Shown: piece by piece, positions 60,926 to 64,000 of the stretch | How the letters are laid out: each line of letters opens with the position of its first letter | Numbering within the stretch: the first letter of the stretch is position 1 | DNA from: a secondary endosymbiont of Ctenarytaina eucalypti | GTDB taxonomy: Bacteria; Pseudomonadota; Gammaproteobacteria; Enterobacterales; Enterobacteriaceae | Assembly: GCF_000287335.1 (NCBI RefSeq) | Contig: NC_018419.1 | Location: 1,054,001 to 1,118,000, forward strand | Length of the DNA stretch: 64,000 bases | Direction: 5' to 3' | Made by a program: the position numbers and the translations under genes | The notes under the pieces: model-generated | Told to the model about the DNA's origin: nothing | Databases searched by the model: none | Seen by the model: the letters and a program-made list of their open reading frames with translations, nothing else

Positions 60926-61888
60926 AACTGGTGTAATCAGATCATTATTGTGGCGCGTTTAGTGCCACCCCCCCCCGCTTTCTACCAAGAAAGTCGACTA
61001 GGGCTTGGTGTCTTCATCAGGTGCTGTAACGTGTATCATGAGACTTTGATGTTTGTATATCGTCGCCTCTGGCGAATGTTTTTTATAATGCTTGCAATCC
61101 GTTTTTGTAGTTGTAGGCGCGTAAAATCTTCGGGATCAGATTTTTATGATGGCATGGATAGGTGATAAATTATGCTGGATGCGCATGTCAGCTGCATTGC
61201 TACTAATTCCGCTCTTGTACATATAGTAGTAGTTTTTGACACAGGGAAGCCTCTTCCGCATGATGTTTGATGAGGGGGTTTTTTTAGGAGGTCATAGCTT
61301 TCGGTGGAGTTCGCGTACCGCCTAAAAAATAGGTTGATACCTGTCTAAAAAATACTACTGCTGTACTGAAGATCTCTGCGCTCTACTTTAGAATATATAA
61401 AAATTGTATTAATATTTGATGTTTTTGCTATAATCAACTATAGCATCATTTTCTGCAATAAATTAGCACATCATGCATGTGCATGCACAATACTTCTCGT
61501 ATTGTTGCCTTATCTATAAATAGATGCAGACTATGTCACTGATTATGTAATGTAGATTTTCTTAAGTATTTTCATCGCAACCATAAGTCTGCGATGTGTT
61601 AAAGAGCTGAGCTACACCATTACAGGGTTAGACGATATAGCGCTGTCATGCTGGACTATCACGAGTATTTAGATTGTACTCTGATTCTGAATCATTATAA
61701 CACCAAAAGTGATATATATCTTTGATATAGTCAAACCCTAAAAATAAATTATAACAAATCAATACTCCGGGTGGCCGCTAATGATTACTAGTCTACCATG
61801 TTTTATGTTTGGGGGCTTATCCAGGTGATAGAGCGATAAGAAATACCTTAGACAGCATCGTAAAACAATCTTTACATATTAAGGAGTG

Positions 61889-61905
61889 TAAACGAAACTT
61901 AAACG
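61889..61905 (-). promoter_or_regulatory. PhoP-box-like direct repeat upstream of arnB
   Basis: On the minus strand CGTTTA-N5-CGTTTA. The known PhoP box is (G/T)GTTTA-N5-(G/T)GTTTA, so each half matches five of six bases at the exact spacing, in reverse orientation to arnB. PhoP is known to control arn genes in several enterics. Confidence 0.4.
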
Positions 61906-61937
61906 AACATTTAAAAATCGCTTTATTCATTGCCGCT

Positions 61938-61954
61938 CTTAATTTTCATTTAAA
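61938..61954 (+). promoter_or_regulatory. PmrA-box-like repeat upstream of arnB
   Basis: CTTAAT, five bases, TTTAAA. PmrA sites are two YTTAA-type half-sites five bases apart. A TATTTT at about 61977-61982 could be the -10. The second half is imperfect, so this is a suggestion only. Confidence 0.3.
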
Positions 61955-62097
61955 GAAATTCAGTTAAGATTCTTCCTATTTTGTAACACCGACATCTATT
62001 ATTAAAGAACTTTATCGTTTCACGACAAGAGTTCGCGCCAAACATGTTGCTTGCGTCCGCTCAATAATGACTCGCCATTTTTAAGGGAAATCGAACA

Positions 62098-63243
62098 ATG
62101 TCTGAATTTTTGCCGTTCTCCCTTCCATCGCTGGGAGATGCCGAGCTCGCTGCCGTAGGTGATGTGCTTCGCTCCGGCTGGATCACTACAGGGCCAAAAT
62201 GCGCGCAACTAGAACAGGCGTTTTGTCAACTAACCGGTAATCGTCATGCTATAGCCGTAAGCTCAGCGACAGGTGGTATGCACGTTACGCTCATGGCGCT
62301 GGGGCTTCAGCCAGGTGATGAGGTGATTACGCCCTCGCAGACGTGGGTGTCTACACTAAACATGATCTGCTTGCTTGGCGCCGAACCAGTCATGATCGAT
62401 GTTGACCGTGAGACGCTAATGGTGACTCCAGAACTTATTGAGGCTGCAATCACTCCGCGAACCTGCGCCATCGTGCCTGTCCATTACGCCGGGGCTCCGG
62501 TAGATATCGACGCCATTCGTGCTCTGGGTGCACGTTATGGCATTCCGGTGATTGAGGATGCGGCACATGCAGCGGGGACCGGCTACAAAAATCGCCACGT
62601 GGGCCGCGTCGGAACCGCGATTTTTTCTTTTCACGCTATCAAGAATATTACCTCTGCAGAGGGCGGGATGGTGGTAACAAATGATGCCGCACTAGCGGAT
62701 CGTATCCGCTGCCTGAAGTTTCACGGCCTTTCATCGGATGCATTCGATCTCAACATGCAGGGCCGCCCTCCCTCTGCTGAGGTGATGACTCCGGGCTACA
62801 AATATAACTTGCCTGATATCAACGCCGCCATTGCGCTGGTTCAGTTTGAGAAGCTAGAGCAGCATAACGCGCGCCGCGCGGCCCTAGCCCAGCGCTATTT
62901 AGATGGGTTGGCTAATATACCAGTGTCTCCGCTAGCACTACCCGCCTGGCCACATCACCACGCCTGGCATTTATTTATCATACGTGTTGATGAGCCGCGT
63001 TGCGGGATTGATCGTGATGGACTCATGCGGGCGCTGAAACATGAGGGCATCGGCACAGGTCTACATTTTCGCGCCGTTCATACGCAACGTTATTACCGTG
63101 AGCGTTTTCCCAATTTGGTCTTGCCGGAGACCGAGTGGAACTCCGCACGAATATGTTCACTGCCTCTCTTTCCCTCCATGAACGATAACGATGTTGATCG
63201 GGTGATCATTGCACTACGCACTATTGTAAAGGTGTTGAAATGA
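62098..63243 (+). CDS. arnB: UDP-4-amino-4-deoxy-L-arabinose--oxoglutarate aminotransferase ArnB
   Basis: ArnB uses PLP and glutamate to aminate UDP-4-keto-arabinose, giving UDP-L-Ara4N, the precursor of the aminoarabinose placed on lipid A. The 381 residues fit the family: [11 protein letters not shown] at the start, [32 protein letters not shown], the PLP lysine in SFHAIKNIT (Lys182) and [14 protein letters not shown]. It overlaps arnC by 4 bases (ATGA). As in E. coli, it heads the arn operon. Aminoarabinose lowers lipid A charge and protects against polymyxin-like peptides, including those of insect hosts. Confidence 0.97.
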   Translation: MSEFLPFSLPSLGDAELAAVGDVLRSGWITTGPKCAQLEQAFCQLTGNRHAIAVSSATGGMHVTLMALGLQPGDEVITPSQTWVSTLNMICLLGAEPVMIDVDRETLMVTPELIEAAITPRTCAIVPVHYAGAPVDIDAIRALGARYGIPVIEDAAHAAGTGYKNRHVGRVGTAIFSFHAIKNITSAEGGMVVTNDAALADRIRCLKFHGLSSDAFDLNMQGRPPSAEVMTPGYKYNLPDINAAIALVQFEKLEQHNARRAALAQRYLDGLANIPVSPLALPAWPHHHAWHLFIIRVDEPRCGIDRDGLMRALKHEGIGTGLHFRAVHTQRYYRERFPNLVLPETEWNSARICSLPLFPSMNDNDVDRVIIALRTIVKVLK

Positions 63244-64000
63244 CAACACACATGAAAATCAATAAGGTTTCGATCGTAATTCCAGTCTATAACGAACAAG
63301 AAAGCCTTCCTGAGTTGATTAGGCGCACGGAGGCAGCCTGTAAGAAGCTGAGTGTCGCTTATGAGATTTTACTCATAGATGACGGCAGTAGTGACGACTC
63401 AGCCGCTATGCTAACTGCCGCAGCTGAAGCGTTAGATAGTCATATTGTTGCGCTGTTACTGAATCGTAATTATGGTCAGCACTCTGCTATCATGGCGGGG
63501 TTTAGTCATGTAACTGGAGATTTAGTGGTAACCCTCGATGCGGATTTACAGAATCCGCCGGAAGAGATAACGCGGCTTGTTGAGGTTGCGGCGCAAGGCT
63601 ACGACGTAGTGGGCACGGTGCGCCAGAACCGGCAGGACAGCTGGTTCCGAAGGCGAGCTTCGTCCATGATTAACTCCCTGATTCAACGCACGACTGGTAA
63701 AGCAATAAGCGATTACGGCTGTATGCTGCGGGCCTATAGACGCCATATTATTGATGCTATGCTGCACTGCCATGAGCGTAGCACTTTCATTCCTATTTTA
63801 GCCAATACATTTGCCCGAAAAACTATTGAAATACCGGTAATGCATGCGGAGCGGGAATTCGGTGATTCTAAATATAGTCTGATGAAGCTTGTTAATTTGA
63901 TGTATAATCTGATTACATGTCTAACGACGATGCCGCTGCGCATGCTGAGCGTTATTGGCAGCATTATCGCTCTCCTCGGCTTTGCATGTTCTCTAATTCT
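63240..64000 (+). CDS. arnC: Undecaprenyl-phosphate Ara4FN transferase ArnC, N-terminal part (cut by window edge)
   Basis: ArnC moves formylated aminoarabinose from UDP to undecaprenyl phosphate at the inner membrane. The 253 codons seen (E. coli has 322 in all) start with the ATG overlapping the arnB stop. The GT2 glycosyltransferase features are [25 protein letters not shown], the segment [26 protein letters not shown] and EFGDSKYS. The first C-terminal membrane segment begins at [17 protein letters not shown] when the window ends. No damage is seen. Confidence 0.97.
   Translation, partial: MTTHMKINKVSIVIPVYNEQESLPELIRRTEAACKKLSVAYEILLIDDGSSDDSAAMLTAAAEALDSHIVALLLNRNYGQHSAIMAGFSHVTGDLVVTLDADLQNPPEEITRLVEVAAQGYDVVGTVRQNRQDSWFRRRASSMINSLIQRTTGKAISDYGCMLRAYRRHIIDAMLHCHERSTFIPILANTFARKTIEIPVMHAEREFGDSKYSLMKLVNLMYNLITCLTTMPLRMLSVIGSIIALLGFACSLI

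Larger units (their letters stand above)
59889..62097. other. Interval between the initiator tRNA and arnB
   Basis: No recognisable protein gene. A minus-strand frame at 60554-60829 (91 codons, TTG start) and a plus frame at 60923-61165 have no known relatives. It contains a candidate small RNA (60833-60925), a run of nine C at 60968-60976, and probable regulatory sites for arnB at 61889-61954. Confidence 0.6.

Overview
The window looks like a piece of the chromosome of a host-restricted gammaproteobacterial symbiont of the order Enterobacterales, most like the Sodalis-allied insect endosymbionts in mid-stage genome reduction. That name is an inference. The sequence shows that every retained protein reads as a close, usually full-length orthologue of an E. 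coli protein, often in the same small gene block, while the DNA between blocks is long, AT-rich and without recognisable genes. By my addition only about 43% of the window is coding. I saw no insertion sequences, prophage genes, CRISPR arrays, toxin modules or secretion systems.

Layout. 1-627 is the 5' part of dnaB (minus strand, cut by the window edge). 2453-4475 is the promoter-proximal half of an rRNA operon on the minus strand (promoter, boxA, 16S, tRNA-Ile, tRNA-Ala), next to gmhB as in E. coli rrnH, but with no 23S or 5S behind it. 6221-10205 holds cysK-ptsH-ptsI-crr, with crr frameshifted near its end. tpiA and fpr follow (11495-13687). An 8.4 kb stretch (13688-22102) has no convincing gene and ends at a tRNA-Arg(CCT). 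Another empty 3 kb carries a perfect 65-base palindrome. mfd lies divergent to lolCDE (25167-31952). After 3.9 kb without genes come tRNA-Asp and tRNA-Trp, then ettA convergent with nadR, then deoB-deoD, marC, argI, holC-valS, the heptose block hldD-waaF-waaC, an initiator tRNA, and arnB-arnC running off the right edge.

How the genes fit together. The strongest theme is the cell envelope. gmhB and hldD make the activated heptose, WaaC and WaaF add the two inner-core heptoses, LolCDE releases lipoproteins to the outer membrane, and ArnB/ArnC belong to the route that puts aminoarabinose on lipid A. This cell therefore probably still makes an outer membrane with LPS that it can modify against cationic peptides, unlike the most reduced insect symbionts. 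Other retained functions are sugar uptake by the PTS, glycolysis (tpiA), cysteine and arginine steps (cysK, argI), NAD salvage (nadR), nucleoside salvage (deoB, deoD), replication (dnaB, holC), transcription-coupled repair (mfd) and translation (valS, ettA, tRNAs).

The blocks come from widely separated places on an E. coli-like map, and partners are missing inside them (23S/5S, deoC/deoA, serB/radA, pepA), so the region records both rearrangement and gene loss. I found no clearly new multi-gene system. The most useful observations are the rRNA operon without 23S, the poly-A frameshift in crr, the 65-base palindrome, a candidate small RNA with an intrinsic terminator at 60833-60925, and a PhoP-box-like direct repeat upstream of arnB.
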